Shown: positions 32,098 to 42,157, counted from the stretch's first letter. The stretch: DNA of 64,000 nt from Rhodoferax sp. (GCA_029866205.1 JARWZT010000022.1:62001-126000); one strand, 5' to 3'. Translations and numbers: made by a program. Notes: a model not told the origin generated them from the letters alone.

Positions 32098-32913
32098 TTA
32101 ATGTCCTTGACCAGAGTCGCCGGCCTGGGCATCGGCCACCGTGGAGCCCAAATAAGCCTCCTGCACCCGGGCACTGGCGCGCACCGCGTCCGGCTTGTCA
32201 AAGGCGATCACTTCACCGTAGACCAGCACCGCAATCCGGTCTGCCAGACCAAACACGACGCCCATGTCGTGCTCTACCGTGAGCAGGGTTTTACCCTCGG
32301 TGACTTGCTTGATCAGGGCAATGAAGCGGCTAGTTTCGCTCTTGCTCATGCCAGCCGTTGGCTCGTCCAGCAAGATGACGTTGGCGCCCCCGGCGATGGT
32401 GATCCCCACCTCCAGGGCACGTTGCTCGGCATAGGTCAGATTGAGTGCGACGACGTCCCGCTTTTTGTCCAAGCCAATCATTTCCATGAGCGCCTGCGCT
32501 CGCGCATTGGCATCGTCCAGATCAACCAAAAACTTCAAAAATGTGTAGCCATAGCCAAGGCTCCAGAGAACACTGCAACGCAAGTTCTCAAAGACGCTGA
32601 GTTTGGGAAAAATGTTGGTGATTTGAAAACTGCGTGACAAACCCATGCGGTTGATCTCGAACGGCTTTTTGCCGTTGATCTGCTGGCCATTGAGCACGAT
32701 CTCGCCGCTGGTGGGCGACATGCGCCCGCTGATCAGGTTAAAGAGCGTGGACTTTCCCGCGCCATTGGGACCAATGATGGCCACACGCTCGCCCTGGTGC
32801 ACTGCCAGGCTGGCACCACGGATGATCTCGGTCTTGCCAAAACTCTTGCGCACATCGCGCAGTTCCAACGCCAGCGGCGCTTTGTCGGCTTGGGGGGTAA
32901 GTGAGGCGCTCAT
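32098..32913 (-). CDS. livG: Branched-chain-type ABC importer ATPase LivG
   Basis: Starting at 32913 (MSASLTPQADKAPLAL) gives 271 residues, the usual LivG size; the start overlaps the livM stop (ATGA). Walker A IIGPNGAGKSTLFNL contains a canonical K54, the signature is LTYAEQRALE and Walker B is VILLDEPTAGM. The C-terminal RVQEAYLG motif is typical of LivG. It supplies one of two nucleotide-binding domains of the importer. Confidence 0.94.
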   Translation of the reverse strand: MSASLTPQADKAPLALELRDVRKSFGKTEIIRGASLAVHQGERVAIIGPNGAGKSTLFNLISGRMSPTSGEIVLNGQQINGKKPFEINRMGLSRSFQITNIFPKLSVFENLRCSVLWSLGYGYTFLKFLVDLDDANARAQALMEMIGLDKKRDVVALNLTYAEQRALEVGITIAGGANVILLDEPTAGMSKSETSRFIALIKQVTEGKTLLTVEHDMGVVFGLADRIAVLVYGEVIAFDKPDAVRASARVQEAYLGSTVADAQAGDSGQGH

Positions 32914-34190
32914 GGTGCGGCTCCTGCGGTGTTGGTTTCTTTTTCGATGGCTTCTTGGGCGGCATCCCAGCGCGCTCCAAAGCGCCGTTGCGCCCAGGAA
33001 AACGCCCACGCTCCCAGCGCCAGCACACCCACCAGGCCCAGCCAGGCTTGGGTCGACGTGGTGTCCAGCTCCAGCCCCATAAAGTGCACCGCCGCGCCCA
33101 TGGCCGCGTTGAGTTGACGGTGGTAGACCATTTCGACCAGCGCGGCCACAGCAACCATCAGCAACAGCGCGGTCATCGCCAACACGCTATAGGCGGGCAG
33201 CAACGCGCGCAGCTTGCCGTGGCGGGCGACCCGCAGATTGAGCATGATCAGGCTGGCAATACCGCCAGGCGCGAACATGACCATCACCATAAACACCAGC
33301 CCCAGGTACAAAAGCCAAGCTTGGGTGTATTCGCTGAGCAACACAAATGCAAGCACCATCAAGACCGCCCCAATGATGGGCCCGAAGAAGAAGGTGGCGC
33401 CGCCCAAAAAGGTAAACAACAGATAAGCACCCGACCGGGCTGCGCCCACCACTTCGGCGTTGACGATCTCAAAGTTGAGAGCGCCCAGCCCGCCCGAAAT
33501 ACCGGCAAAAAAACCGGCAATGATGAATGCCGTGTAGCGCACCCGCTGCGGGTTGTAGCCGATAAATTCCACCCGTTCGGGGTTGTCACGCACCGCGTTC
33601 AAGAGCCGTCCCAGCGGAGTTTGGGTAAAGGCATACATCAGCACCACGCACACCAGCGTGTAGACCGCAATCAGGTAGTAGACCTGCTTGGCCGGGCCAA
33701 AGGTGATACCCATCACCGCCGGGCCCGACATCCGGTTGCCGGAAATCCCGCCTTCGCCCCCAAAAAACTCCGGCACCATCAGCGACATGGCAAACACCAA
33801 CTCGGCCAGACCCAAGGTAATCATGGCAAAAGTGGTGCCAGATTTGCGCGTGGTCACATAGCCAAACAGCACGGCAAAGCCCATGCCCGCCAGTCCACCC
33901 ACCAACGGTACCAGCGACACAGGCAAGGGCATGCCCGCACCGGCGTACATATTGAGGGCGTGGATCGACACAAAAGCACCCAGCCCGGTGTAGACCGCAT
34001 GGCCAAAGCTGAGCATGCCGCCCTGGCCGAGCAACATGTTGTAGGACAGGCAGGCAATGATGGCAATGCCCATTTGCGAGAGCATGGTCACCGACAAGCC
34101 GCTGGTAAACACCTGCGGCGCCGCCAGCAAGATGGCGGCAAAAAGGGCCCAAAGCCACATCGATCCAATGCGAGAGTTCCAACGTTGCAT
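32910..34190 (-). CDS. livM: Branched-chain-type ABC importer permease LivM
   Basis: I choose the ATG at 34190 (MQRWNSRIG), preceded by AAGGGT at a good distance, over the GTG at 34199 that overlaps the livH stop; the product is 426 residues. It is very hydrophobic with about ten membrane segments and the LivM motif GQGGMLSFGHAVYTGLGAF. A C-terminal extension of about 100 residues beyond the standard LivM fold contains an extra membrane segment (WLGLVGVLALGAWAF). It forms the transmembrane channel with LivH. Confidence 0.92.
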   Translation of the reverse strand: MQRWNSRIGSMWLWALFAAILLAAPQVFTSGLSVTMLSQMGIAIIACLSYNMLLGQGGMLSFGHAVYTGLGAFVSIHALNMYAGAGMPLPVSLVPLVGGLAGMGFAVLFGYVTTRKSGTTFAMITLGLAELVFAMSLMVPEFFGGEGGISGNRMSGPAVMGITFGPAKQVYYLIAVYTLVCVVLMYAFTQTPLGRLLNAVRDNPERVEFIGYNPQRVRYTAFIIAGFFAGISGGLGALNFEIVNAEVVGAARSGAYLLFTFLGGATFFFGPIIGAVLMVLAFVLLSEYTQAWLLYLGLVFMVMVMFAPGGIASLIMLNLRVARHGKLRALLPAYSVLAMTALLLMVAVAALVEMVYHRQLNAAMGAAVHFMGLELDTTSTQAWLGLVGVLALGAWAFSWAQRRFGARWDAAQEAIEKETNTAGAAP

Positions 34191-34195
34191 GGTGT

Positions 34196-35230
34196 TCACC
34201 CTTCCCGGTTACCCAAAAGACCCTTGGGCCGGAATATCAAGATCAGCACCAAAAACAGGTACGGCAAGATGGGTGCGACTTGCGACAATTTCATCGTCAG
34301 CAAGGTGTTGGCGCTCAGGGACGCCCCCACAGACACGCCCACCTGTTGCAGCGCGCCCAGCAGGGTGTAGTCGAAGGCCACCGCAAAGGTCTGGATCGTG
34401 CCAATGAGCAGGGACGCCAGGAATGCGCCCGAGAGCGACCCCATGCCACCCACCACCACCACGACAAAAATAATCGAGCCCACGGTTGCCGCCATGGACG
34501 GCTCGGTCAAAAAGGTGCTTCCGCCGATCACACCGGCCAACCCCGCCAGTGCGGCACCCGCCCCAAAGACCAGCATCAGTACACGCGGAACGTTATGCCC
34601 CAGTGCCTCCACCGCGTCCGGGTGGGTCAGCGCGGCCTGAATCACCAGACCCACGCGGGTGCGGGTGAGCAGCAGCCAGATCGACACCAGCATGGTCAGT
34701 GCCACCACCACCATGAAGGCGCGTGTGGCGGGGAAAGGCGAACACACGACCCGGACCGCGGGATCGGCGGCATTGCACATCTCAGCGTTGGCGGCGCCCC
34801 AAACCATGCGAAGACCCGAGACGGCATCATTGATAAGCGTAAACGCGGGGCCTTGCAGGGCGGTCGGCGGTTTAAATTCAATGGCAATGCGTCCCCAGAT
34901 CAGTTGCACCAGTTCCAGCACCACATAAGTCAGCCCAAAGGTGATGAGCAGCTCGGGGACATGACCAAACTTGTGAACCCGGCGAAGGCAATAGCGCTCA
35001 AACACCGCGCCCAGCGCACCGACCAACAGGGGCGCGACCACCAAGGCCGGCCAGAAACCCAGCACTTGCGACACGGAGTAACCCAAATAGGCGCCAAGCA
35101 TGTAAAAGCTGGCATGCGCGAAATTGAGCACGCCCATCATGCTGAAAATAAGCGTCAGCCCCGAGCTCAGCATGAACAGCAACAAGCCGTAGCTGATGCC
35201 ATTCAGCGTCGAAATAATTAGAAACTCCAT
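34196..35230 (-). CDS. livH: Branched-chain-type ABC importer permease LivH
   Basis: The 344-residue integral membrane protein begins FLIISTLNGISYGLLLFMLS and has the LivH motif GVLNFAHASFYMLGAY. A periplasmic insertion near residues 100-160, with two cysteines (MCNAADPAVRVVCSP), makes it longer than E. coli LivH. It is separated from the binding-protein gene by a stem-loop with a T-rich tail, and followed directly by livM. Confidence 0.92.
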   Translation of the reverse strand: MEFLIISTLNGISYGLLLFMLSSGLTLIFSMMGVLNFAHASFYMLGAYLGYSVSQVLGFWPALVVAPLLVGALGAVFERYCLRRVHKFGHVPELLITFGLTYVVLELVQLIWGRIAIEFKPPTALQGPAFTLINDAVSGLRMVWGAANAEMCNAADPAVRVVCSPFPATRAFMVVVALTMLVSIWLLLTRTRVGLVIQAALTHPDAVEALGHNVPRVLMLVFGAGAALAGLAGVIGGSTFLTEPSMAATVGSIIFVVVVVGGMGSLSGAFLASLLIGTIQTFAVAFDYTLLGALQQVGVSVGASLSANTLLTMKLSQVAPILPYLFLVLILIFRPKGLLGNREG

Positions 35231-35260
35231 ACCCTGCCCGCTCCCAACACTGCTTTCACC

Positions 35261-35303
35261 AAAACAAAAGAGCCCGCTGCGGCACCCCGCGCCACGGGCT
35301 CTT
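35261..35303 (-). terminator. Stem-loop attenuator between binding-protein and permease genes
   Basis: AAGAGCCCG (35268-35276) pairs with CGGGCTCTT (35295-35303), with an inner GCGG/CCGC pairing in the loop. Reading on the minus strand the stem is followed by TTGTTTT. It lies between the binding-protein stop and livH, and would reduce permease expression relative to the binding protein, as is common in ABC importers. Confidence 0.72.
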
Positions 35304-35321
35304 GGCGATTAACGCCGGCGT

Positions 35322-36557
35322 TTAGCCAGGCCGCTTCATCTGGCAGCTTGTGGGCGTGCTGGAGACGTAGTTGGGGTACTCCTTGACCGGTACCAGCGTC
35401 ATGCCCGTGTTCTCGGGGTTGTAGGGGTACTTTTTGTCGGCCTTTTGCCACACGGTCATGTACAGCGGCTGCTGCAGCTGGTGGTCGAGGTTGCGCATTT
35501 GCACTTCGCCGTTAAAGCTCTTGACCGAAATGCCTTCCAGGGCGGCCGCAACCTTGACGGGGTCAGTCGACTTGGCCTTGGCCATGGCCGCTCCCACGGT
35601 TTCAAAAATGCGGATCGTAGAGCCGGTGTAGAAATCGTCGTTGTACTTGGCCTTGAACTCGTTCATCCACTTGTCCATCTGACCACCCATGTTGTAGTGG
35701 CTGTAGGCGATCTGGTAGACCCGGCCTGCGCCATTGGTACCGAGCGCCGTCGGGGTGCCGGTCACACCCGCATAGTAGGTAAAGAACTTGCCGTTGTAGC
35801 CGTTTTCATTGGCGGCCTTGACCAACAGAGACAGGTCCGAGCCCCAATTGCCGGTAATCACGGTGTCAGCGCCTGCGGCCTTGATCTTGGCGATGTAGGG
35901 CGCGAAGTCACGCACCTGAGCCAGCGGATGCAGGTCTTCACCCACGATCTGAATATCGGGGCGCTTGCGGGCCAACGTTTCTTTGGCATATTTGGCCACT
36001 TGCACGCCGTGCGAGTAGTTCTGGCCCAGGATATAGACCTTTTTGATGTCGGGTTGGTCCACCATGAAGCTCGACATGGCCTCCATCTTCATGGACGTGT
36101 CTGCGTCGAATCGGAAGTGCCAGTAGCTGCACTTGCTGTTGGTGAGGTCGGGGTCGACCGCCGAGTCATTGAGGTAAATCACCTCTTTTCCAGGGTTGCG
36201 TTCGTTGTGTTTGGCCACCGCATCGCTCAGCGCCAGCGCCACCGAGGAGCCATTGCCCTGGATGATGTAGCGCACGCCCTGGTCGATAGCCGCTTTGAGG
36301 GCGTTCAGGCTCTCGGTCGGGCTCAGCTTGTTGTCCATACCAATCACCTCAAAATTCACGCCGGCGGGGTTGCCCTTGCCGCTGAATTTTTCCGCGAAGA
36401 ATTGGTAGCCCTTTAGCTGGCTCACGCCCACAGGACCGAGCAGACCGGTCAACGGGTCAATGCGAACCATTTTGACGGTCTCGCCCTTTTGGGCGAAGGC
36501 GCCGCCGGCGGCCAAAACGAGCACGGCGGCCGCAGTAAATTTCAATGCAAATGACAT
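35322..36557 (-). CDS. Branched-chain-type ABC importer periplasmic substrate-binding protein
   Basis: The ATG at 36557 has AGGAGC upstream and starts a Sec signal peptide (MSFALKFTAAAVLVLAAGGA, cleavage near AFA-QKG); the product is 411 residues. It is a type I periplasmic binding protein of the LivJ/Leu-Ile-Val family (DNKLSPTESLNALKAAIDQG, LGQNYSHGVQVAKYAKETLA). It delivers ligand to LivHM. Its place between a CoA-ligase gene and beta-oxidation genes suggests an organic acid or fatty/aromatic acid ligand rather than an amino acid; this is inference. Confidence 0.9.
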   Translation of the reverse strand: MSFALKFTAAAVLVLAAGGAFAQKGETVKMVRIDPLTGLLGPVGVSQLKGYQFFAEKFSGKGNPAGVNFEVIGMDNKLSPTESLNALKAAIDQGVRYIIQGNGSSVALALSDAVAKHNERNPGKEVIYLNDSAVDPDLTNSKCSYWHFRFDADTSMKMEAMSSFMVDQPDIKKVYILGQNYSHGVQVAKYAKETLARKRPDIQIVGEDLHPLAQVRDFAPYIAKIKAAGADTVITGNWGSDLSLLVKAANENGYNGKFFTYYAGVTGTPTALGTNGAGRVYQIAYSHYNMGGQMDKWMNEFKAKYNDDFYTGSTIRIFETVGAAMAKAKSTDPVKVAAALEGISVKSFNGEVQMRNLDHQLQQPLYMTVWQKADKKYPYNPENTGMTLVPVKEYPNYVSSTPTSCQMKRPG

Positions 36558-36694
36558 GGGGAAGCTCCTAAATTGGGACCCCCAAAGACTACAAGACAAA
36601 GCAGGCCGCAGTACCGCGGGTTCACCCTAGGAAAGTCACCTGCGAGATAGATAGTCGGCGGTAGCTGGGCAGAAGCTGCACCACTGCGGTGCAA

Positions 36695-38323
36695 TTAGAC
36701 GCCGGGCAGCTTGTAGTCGCGCAGGGTCTCGCGCAATTTGGTCTTCTGCATCTTGCCCGTGCCACCCAAAGGAATGGCATCGATAAACACCACGTCATCC
36801 GGTATTTGCCACTTGGCCGTCCGGCCCTCGTAAAAGGCCAGCAATTCTTCACGGCTCACTTCGGCACCCGGTTTTTTGACCACCACCACCACAGGACGTT
36901 CATCCCACTTGGGGTGTTTCATGCCGATGCATGCGGCCATTGCCACTGCAGGGTGAGCCATGGCAATATTTTCCACCTCTATCGAGCTGATCCACTCGCC
37001 ACCCGACTTGATCACGTCTTTGCTCCGATCAGTAATCTGCATATAGCCATCCGGATCGATCGTGGCCACGTCACCGGTGGGGAACCAGCCGTCCACCAAG
37101 GGCGAACCGCCTTCACCTTTGTAGTACTCGGCGATCACCCAAGGACCCTTGACCAGCAAGTCGCCGTAGGCCTTGCCATCCCAGGGCAACTCAGCGCCGG
37201 CATCATCGACAATTTTCATGTCCACGCCATAGAGCGCACGTCCTTGCTTGAGGCGCACCGCCATTTTTTCGCCAGTATCCAGCTCCATGTGGCGGTTCTT
37301 TAGAGTGCAGACTGTTCCCAGAGGCGACATTTCGGTCATCCCCCAGGCGTGCAAGACCTCGACGCCATAAACATCATTGAAGGCCGTGATCATGGCCGGC
37401 GGGCAGGCAGACCCGCCTATCACGGTGCGTTTGAGCGTCGAAAACCGCAAATCGCCGTGCTGCATGTGGCCCAGCATCATTTGCCAGACCGTGGGCACGC
37501 CCGCCGCAAAGGTGACCTTTTCAGCCTCAATCAGTTCAAAAATCGATTTCCCATCCATAGCCGGACCAGGAAACACCATCTTGGCACCCGTCATGGCGGC
37601 CGCATACGGCAGGCCCCACGCGTTCACGTGGAACATGGGCACCACCGGCAGCACGCTGTCGCGTGCGCTCATGTTCAGGGCATCGGGCAAAGCGCCGGCC
37701 CACGCGTGCAGGATCGTGGACCGGTGGCTGTACAGTGCCGCCTTCGGGTTCCCCGTGGTCCCGCTGGTGTAGCACATGCTCGACGCTGAATTTTCGTCAA
37801 AGCTAGGCCAGCTGTACTGCTCGGCATGCGGCGCTATCCAAGCTTCGTAGCTCTGTAGTCCGGGGATGCCAGAGTCTGTGGGCAGTTTGTCAGCATCGCA
37901 TAGGGCAATGAAATGCTTGATGGTGGTGCACCGCGCATGCACCGCCTTGACGATCGGCAAAAACGTCATGTCAAAACACAAGACCTGGTCTTCGGAGTGG
38001 TTGGCAATCCACACAATCTGATCAGGATGCAAACGGGGGTTGAGCGTATGCAGCACACGCCCCGATCCGCTCACCCCGAAATACAACTCCAGGTGGCGAT
38101 AGCCATTCCAGGCCAACGTTGCCACCCGGTCGCCGAAGCCGAGTTTCATCTGGTCCAAGGCATTGGCCGCTTTGCGGGAACGCCGGGCAATATCTCGGTA
38201 AGTGCAGCGGTGTATATCGCCCTCCACGCGGCGCGAAACGATCTCGCCTTCATGGTGGTGGCGATCTGCAAACTCAATCAAGGACGAAATGAGTAACTGC
38301 TGACTTTGCATCAACCCGAGCAT
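36695..38323 (-). CDS. Acyl-CoA synthetase (AMP-forming, medium/long-chain type)
   Basis: The ATG at 38323 with GAGGAT upstream gives 542 residues. The AMP-binding motif YTSGTTGNPKAALYSHRS is near residue 180, the adenylate motif WGMTEMSPLG near 335, TGDVATIDPDGYM near 415 and the C-terminal lysine motif GGTGKMQKTKLRE near 525. It activates a carboxylic acid to its CoA thioester. It is first in the minus-strand block that continues with a Liv-type importer and beta-oxidation genes, so it likely activates the imported acid. Chain length cannot be fixed from sequence. Confidence 0.92.
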   Translation of the reverse strand: MLGLMQSQQLLISSLIEFADRHHHEGEIVSRRVEGDIHRCTYRDIARRSRKAANALDQMKLGFGDRVATLAWNGYRHLELYFGVSGSGRVLHTLNPRLHPDQIVWIANHSEDQVLCFDMTFLPIVKAVHARCTTIKHFIALCDADKLPTDSGIPGLQSYEAWIAPHAEQYSWPSFDENSASSMCYTSGTTGNPKAALYSHRSTILHAWAGALPDALNMSARDSVLPVVPMFHVNAWGLPYAAAMTGAKMVFPGPAMDGKSIFELIEAEKVTFAAGVPTVWQMMLGHMQHGDLRFSTLKRTVIGGSACPPAMITAFNDVYGVEVLHAWGMTEMSPLGTVCTLKNRHMELDTGEKMAVRLKQGRALYGVDMKIVDDAGAELPWDGKAYGDLLVKGPWVIAEYYKGEGGSPLVDGWFPTGDVATIDPDGYMQITDRSKDVIKSGGEWISSIEVENIAMAHPAVAMAACIGMKHPKWDERPVVVVVKKPGAEVSREELLAFYEGRTAKWQIPDDVVFIDAIPLGGTGKMQKTKLRETLRDYKLPGV

Positions 38324-38465
38324 AGAAAATCCTCTGCAAAAAACCGCCGCCAAGAGTGGCGCTTGAACCCCAAGAATCGCGGATATTACCCCTACCGTCG
38401 GCGCGCCCTTTTGGTGCAACGCAGCATTTCCTGCATTCCGCAAGGCGATTCCGAGATACCGGAAA

Positions 38466-39989
38466 ATGCGTCCCATGCTGCAAGCCACCACCCCAACCCT
38501 GCCCAACCCTGCCCCTGGCCCAAGCGCGCACGATGGGGCGGGGCCGTGGACCCAAGGGTTCGCCGCGCTGGGCCCCGACTTCACCAGCCCGGTAGGCCCC
38601 TCGCCGCTTCCTGCGCCCTATTGGGTCGGTCGCAATGACGCACTGGCAGCGCAGCTCGGTCTGCCGTTGGACTGGTCGAGCTCCGGCGCACTGCTCGAAA
38701 CCTTGACGGGCAACCAGTGGCCTGAAGGCGGCCAGCAAACCGCGAGCGTTTATAGCGGTCACCAATTCGGTGTCTGGGCCGGCCAATTGGGCGACGGTCG
38801 GGCCTGTTCTCTGGGTGAACTTGCAGGCCAAGAGGTACAACTCAAAGGAGCTGGCCCCACCCCCTATTCCCGCCGAGGCGATGGCCGTGCCGTCTTGCGC
38901 AGCTCCATCCGCGAATTTTTATGCAGCGAGGCCATGCACGCCTTGGGTATTCCCAGCACACGCGCACTGTGTGTGACCGGGTCCGATGCGCCGGTATGGC
39001 GGGAGGAACGTGAAACTGCGGCGGTTGTGACACGGGTGGCGCCAAGTTTTGTCCGCTTTGGCCACTTCGAGCACTTCTCGCACTCCGGCCAACACGCGCA
39101 ATTGCGCACGCTCGCCGACTATGTGATTGACCACTTCTACCCCGCATGCCGCACTGCTGAGGGCGCTGACCAGCCCTACGTGGCACTGCTGGAAGCCATC
39201 GCCGGACGCACCGCGGAGTTGGTGGCGCACTGGCAATCGGTGGGCTTTTGTCACGGCGTCTTGAACACCGACAACATGAGCATTTTGGGCCTGACGCTGG
39301 ACTACGGTCCCTTCCAATTTTTGGACGGATACCAGCCCGACCACATTTGCAACCACTCCGACACCCAGGGCCGCTACGCTTTTTACAAGCAACCCAATGT
39401 GGCCTACTGGAATTTGTTTTGCCTTGGCCAGGCCCTGATGCCGCTGATTGGTGAACAGGAGCCCGCCATAGCCGCCCTGGAAACGTTCAAGTACCGTTAC
39501 CCGAAGGCCTTGGCCGCCCGCATGGCCAACAAGCTCGGCTTCGCGGACCCGCACGAAAACCAGCGCACCCTGACCGAATCCGTGCTTAAGCTGTTGGCAC
39601 AAGAACAGGTCGACTTCACGATTTTTTGGCGCCGTCTGAGCCACTGGGCGGCGCAGATGGATACTGCTGACACCGCCGTCGCCGACCTTTTTTTGGACCG
39701 CGAAGCGGCGACCACTTGGCTGGCGGACTTTCGGGCGCTGCACTCTGCTTCAGGCACCCCGGGTGGTGCCGCCGTGTCCACCCGCATGCTGCGTACCAAT
39801 CCCAAATACGTGCTGCGCAACCACTTGGGTGAACTCGCCATACGCGCTGCCAAAAACAAAGACTTTTCCGTTTTGCATCAATTGCAAACCGTGCTGTCCG
39901 ATCCCTGTGCGGAGCACCCGGAGCACGACTCGTGGGCGGGATTTGCCCCAGACTGGGCCGCGAGCATCGAGATCAGCTGCAGTTCATAA
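38466..39989 (+). CDS. selO: Protein adenylyltransferase SelO (YdiU)
   Basis: The 507-residue pseudokinase-fold protein has the SelO motifs [36 protein letters not shown] and [20 protein letters not shown] followed by DYGPF. SelO transfers AMP from ATP to Ser/Thr/Tyr of target proteins and is linked to oxidative stress. The C-terminus is C505-S-S; in animal SelO the same position is selenocysteine. It is divergent from the CoA-ligase gene and followed by msrB, another redox gene. The first ATG (38466) or the one at 38475 could be used. Confidence 0.94.
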   Translation: MRPMLQATTPTLPNPAPGPSAHDGAGPWTQGFAALGPDFTSPVGPSPLPAPYWVGRNDALAAQLGLPLDWSSSGALLETLTGNQWPEGGQQTASVYSGHQFGVWAGQLGDGRACSLGELAGQEVQLKGAGPTPYSRRGDGRAVLRSSIREFLCSEAMHALGIPSTRALCVTGSDAPVWREERETAAVVTRVAPSFVRFGHFEHFSHSGQHAQLRTLADYVIDHFYPACRTAEGADQPYVALLEAIAGRTAELVAHWQSVGFCHGVLNTDNMSILGLTLDYGPFQFLDGYQPDHICNHSDTQGRYAFYKQPNVAYWNLFCLGQALMPLIGEQEPAIAALETFKYRYPKALAARMANKLGFADPHENQRTLTESVLKLLAQEQVDFTIFWRRLSHWAAQMDTADTAVADLFLDREAATTWLADFRALHSASGTPGGAAVSTRMLRTNPKYVLRNHLGELAIRAAKNKDFSVLHQLQTVLSDPCAEHPEHDSWAGFAPDWAASIEISCSS

Positions 39990-40019
39990 CGCATTATTTT
40001 TTATCAGAAAGCCACTCCC

Positions 40020-40421
40020 ATGATCACCAAAACCGATGCCGAATGGCGCGACCTGCTGCAGGCCAAAGGGGCAGAGCCCCAGGCTTTTGACGTTACCCGG
40101 CACGAATCCACCGAGCGCGCGTTTACCGGGCGCTGGGAGTCCAACAAGCAAAAAGGCACTTACAGCTGCATCTGCTGCGACCAAGCCCTGTTTTCGTCGG
40201 ATACCAAGTACGACTCGGGCACCGGTTGGCCCAGCTACTTTGCACCGATCGCACCCAGTGCGGTCGGCACCAAAGTGGACGGCATGTTGTGGATGAAACG
40301 CACCGAGGTCCATTGCTCCGGCTGCAACGCCCATCTGGGCCACGTGTTTGAGGACGGCCCCGCACCCACGGGCTTGCGTTACTGCATGAATTCGGCCTCG
40401 CTACACTTCACGCCAGCATGA
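40020..40421 (+). CDS. msrB: Peptide-methionine (R)-S-oxide reductase MsrB
   Basis: The 133-residue protein carries both zinc CxxC pairs (C50/C53 and C99/C102), the substrate segment SGTGWPSYF and the catalytic cysteine C122 in [11 protein letters not shown]. It reduces the R form of methionine sulfoxide. Its stop overlaps the yciB start (ATGA), so the two are translationally coupled. Confidence 0.96.
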   Translation: MITKTDAEWRDLLQAKGAEPQAFDVTRHESTERAFTGRWESNKQKGTYSCICCDQALFSSDTKYDSGTGWPSYFAPIAPSAVGTKVDGMLWMKRTEVHCSGCNAHLGHVFEDGPAPTGLRYCMNSASLHFTPA

Positions 40422-40984
40422 AGCCATTTATCGACTTTTTCCCCATACTTCTGTTTTTTGGTGCGTACAAGCTCTACGACATCTATACCGCCACCGCAGT
40501 CCTGATGGCTGCCACCGTGCTGCAGACGGCCTATGTCTACCAGACGCAAAAGCGTCTGGAAATCATGCAAAAAGTCACCTTGGTGCTGGTGCTGGGCTTT
40601 GGCGCACTGACACTCGGTCTGCATGACGAACGCTTCATCAAATGGAAACCCACGGTGCTGTACGGCGCCATGGCGCTGGGTTTGGCGTTTGCTTTTTGGG
40701 TTTCACGCAAAAACGTCGTCCGATTGCTCTTGGGCCAGCAAATGGAACTGCCCGACCGCGTCTGGCATCGCCTGAACCTGGTCTGGGTGGGGTACTGCGC
40801 CTTTATGGCGACCATCAACGGCTACGTGGCCGCTTTTTACAGCACCGAGGATTGGGTCAACTTCAAGCTCTGGGGTTACGCGTTTCCGCTGATTTTCATC
40901 ATCGGACAGGGTCTGTATATCGCGCCGCACGTCAAGCTCAAGGCAGCCGATGAAGACACCCACGGTCCGGGGTCTGCGCCATGA
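40418..40984 (+). CDS. yciB: Inner membrane septation protein YciB (IspZ family)
   Basis: The 188-residue polytopic protein starts [20 protein letters not shown], the family signature, and has about five membrane helices. YciB proteins affect cell envelope synthesis and division. It overlaps msrB at its start and bolA at its end (both ATGA), forming a coupled msrB-yciB-bolA operon. Confidence 0.95.
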   Translation: MKPFIDFFPILLFFGAYKLYDIYTATAVLMAATVLQTAYVYQTQKRLEIMQKVTLVLVLGFGALTLGLHDERFIKWKPTVLYGAMALGLAFAFWVSRKNVVRLLLGQQMELPDRVWHRLNLVWVGYCAFMATINGYVAAFYSTEDWVNFKLWGYAFPLIFIIGQGLYIAPHVKLKAADEDTHGPGSAP

Positions 40985-41274
40985 CGTCCGCTTCAGCACC
41001 GACCGCAGAAAATCTGCATGCGCGGCTGCAACATCGGCTGGCGGCCACGGCTCTGCAAGTCATCGATGAAAGCCATCAGCATGCGGGCCATGTCGGAGCC
41101 AATGACAGCGGCGTTGGCACGCACTTCCGGGTGCGCATTGCCTCCCCCCTGTTTGCTGGCAAATCACGGGTGGCGTGCCACCGCCTTGTGTATGATGCCG
41201 TGCAAGATTTTATTGACCAAGGCCTGCACGCGCTGGCCATTGAGACCGAAAATACCCCATCTGCACTGCCCTGA
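40981..41274 (+). CDS. bolA: BolA-family protein
   Basis: The 97-residue protein has the BolA/IbaG class II KH-like fold, with [25 protein letters not shown] spanning the core and the conserved histidine in [10 protein letters not shown]. BolA proteins work with monothiol glutaredoxins in iron-sulfur handling and influence morphology. It overlaps yciB by four bases. Confidence 0.92.
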   Translation: MTSASAPTAENLHARLQHRLAATALQVIDESHQHAGHVGANDSGVGTHFRVRIASPLFAGKSRVACHRLVYDAVQDFIDQGLHALAIETENTPSALP

Positions 41275-41340
41275 GCAGTTCGAGCCACTTGGCGAATCCC
41301 GCCGGACCCTTCCAACCCACCGCACCCCACAGGAAACCGA

Positions 41341-42123
41341 ATGAAAAAGCACGTACTACTCGCCACCGCAGCCGCCGTGTTGCTAACTCTTGCCGGATCG
41401 GCCATGGCTCAAAACATTGCCATCGTCAACGGCAAGGCTGTTCCCACCGCGCGCATGGAGGCATTGGCCCAGCAAGTGGCCAAATCGGGACGCCCGGTCA
41501 CGCCGGAAATGCAGGGCCAGCTGAAAGAAGAAATTGTGGCCCGCGAAATTTTTGCGCAGGCAGCACAGGCATTGGGTCTGGACGCCACGGACGACTTCAG
41601 GACCCAGATCGAACTGATGCGTCAGTCGCTCCTGATTCGCGAGCTGTTTTCAAGCTACCAGGCCAAGAACCCGGTGACGGACGCTGAAATCAAGGCCGAG
41701 TACGACAAATTTGCCGCCGCCAACAGTGGCCAAGAATACAAGGCGCGTCACATCTTGGTGGAAAAAGAAGACCAGGCCAAGGCCATCATCGCCCAGCTCA
41801 AAAAAGGTGGTAAGTTTGACGAAATCGCCAAGAAGTCATCCAAAGACCCTGGCTCTGGCGCCAAAGGCGGAGAGCTGGATTGGGCCAGCCCCAGCAGCTA
41901 TGTCAAAGAATTTTCGGACGCTCTGGTGGGCCTGACCAAAGGCAAAACCACAGAAGCGCCGGTGAAAAGCCAATTTGGCTTTCATATCATTCGTCTGGAC
42001 GACGTGCGTGAAGCGCCCCTGCCCAAGATGGAAGAAGTCAAACCCCAAATCGCGCAGCAGCTGATGCAGCAAAAAATGGGCAAATACCAAGAAGAACTGC
42101 GCAGCAAAGCCAAAGTCGAATAA
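41341..42123 (+). CDS. Periplasmic parvulin-type peptidyl-prolyl isomerase
   Basis: The 260-residue protein has a Sec signal peptide (MKKHVLLATAAAVLLTLAGS, cleavage near AMA-QNI), a SurA/PrsA-like N-terminal helical part and a single parvulin domain from about residue 130 (KARHILVEKEDQAKAIIAQL) to 225 (SQFGFHIIRLDDV). It assists folding of exported proteins. It is on the same strand as bolA, 66 bases downstream. Confidence 0.93.
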   Translation: MKKHVLLATAAAVLLTLAGSAMAQNIAIVNGKAVPTARMEALAQQVAKSGRPVTPEMQGQLKEEIVAREIFAQAAQALGLDATDDFRTQIELMRQSLLIRELFSSYQAKNPVTDAEIKAEYDKFAAANSGQEYKARHILVEKEDQAKAIIAQLKKGGKFDEIAKKSSKDPGSGAKGGELDWASPSSYVKEFSDALVGLTKGKTTEAPVKSQFGFHIIRLDDVREAPLPKMEEVKPQIAQQLMQQKMGKYQEELRSKAKVE

Positions 42124-42157
42124 GACGGCTCTTACCTGCGGTCTGGCGCGCCGCCCC

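Noticed and set aside
32901..34370. 489-codon plus-strand frame opposite livM
   Set aside because: Very His/Gln/Lys-rich antisense of a membrane protein gene; livM is unambiguous.
36677..36693. TGCACC-ACTGC-GGTGCA hairpin just after the CoA-ligase gene
   Set aside because: Stem of only six bases with no following T-run on the minus strand; not convincing as a terminator.
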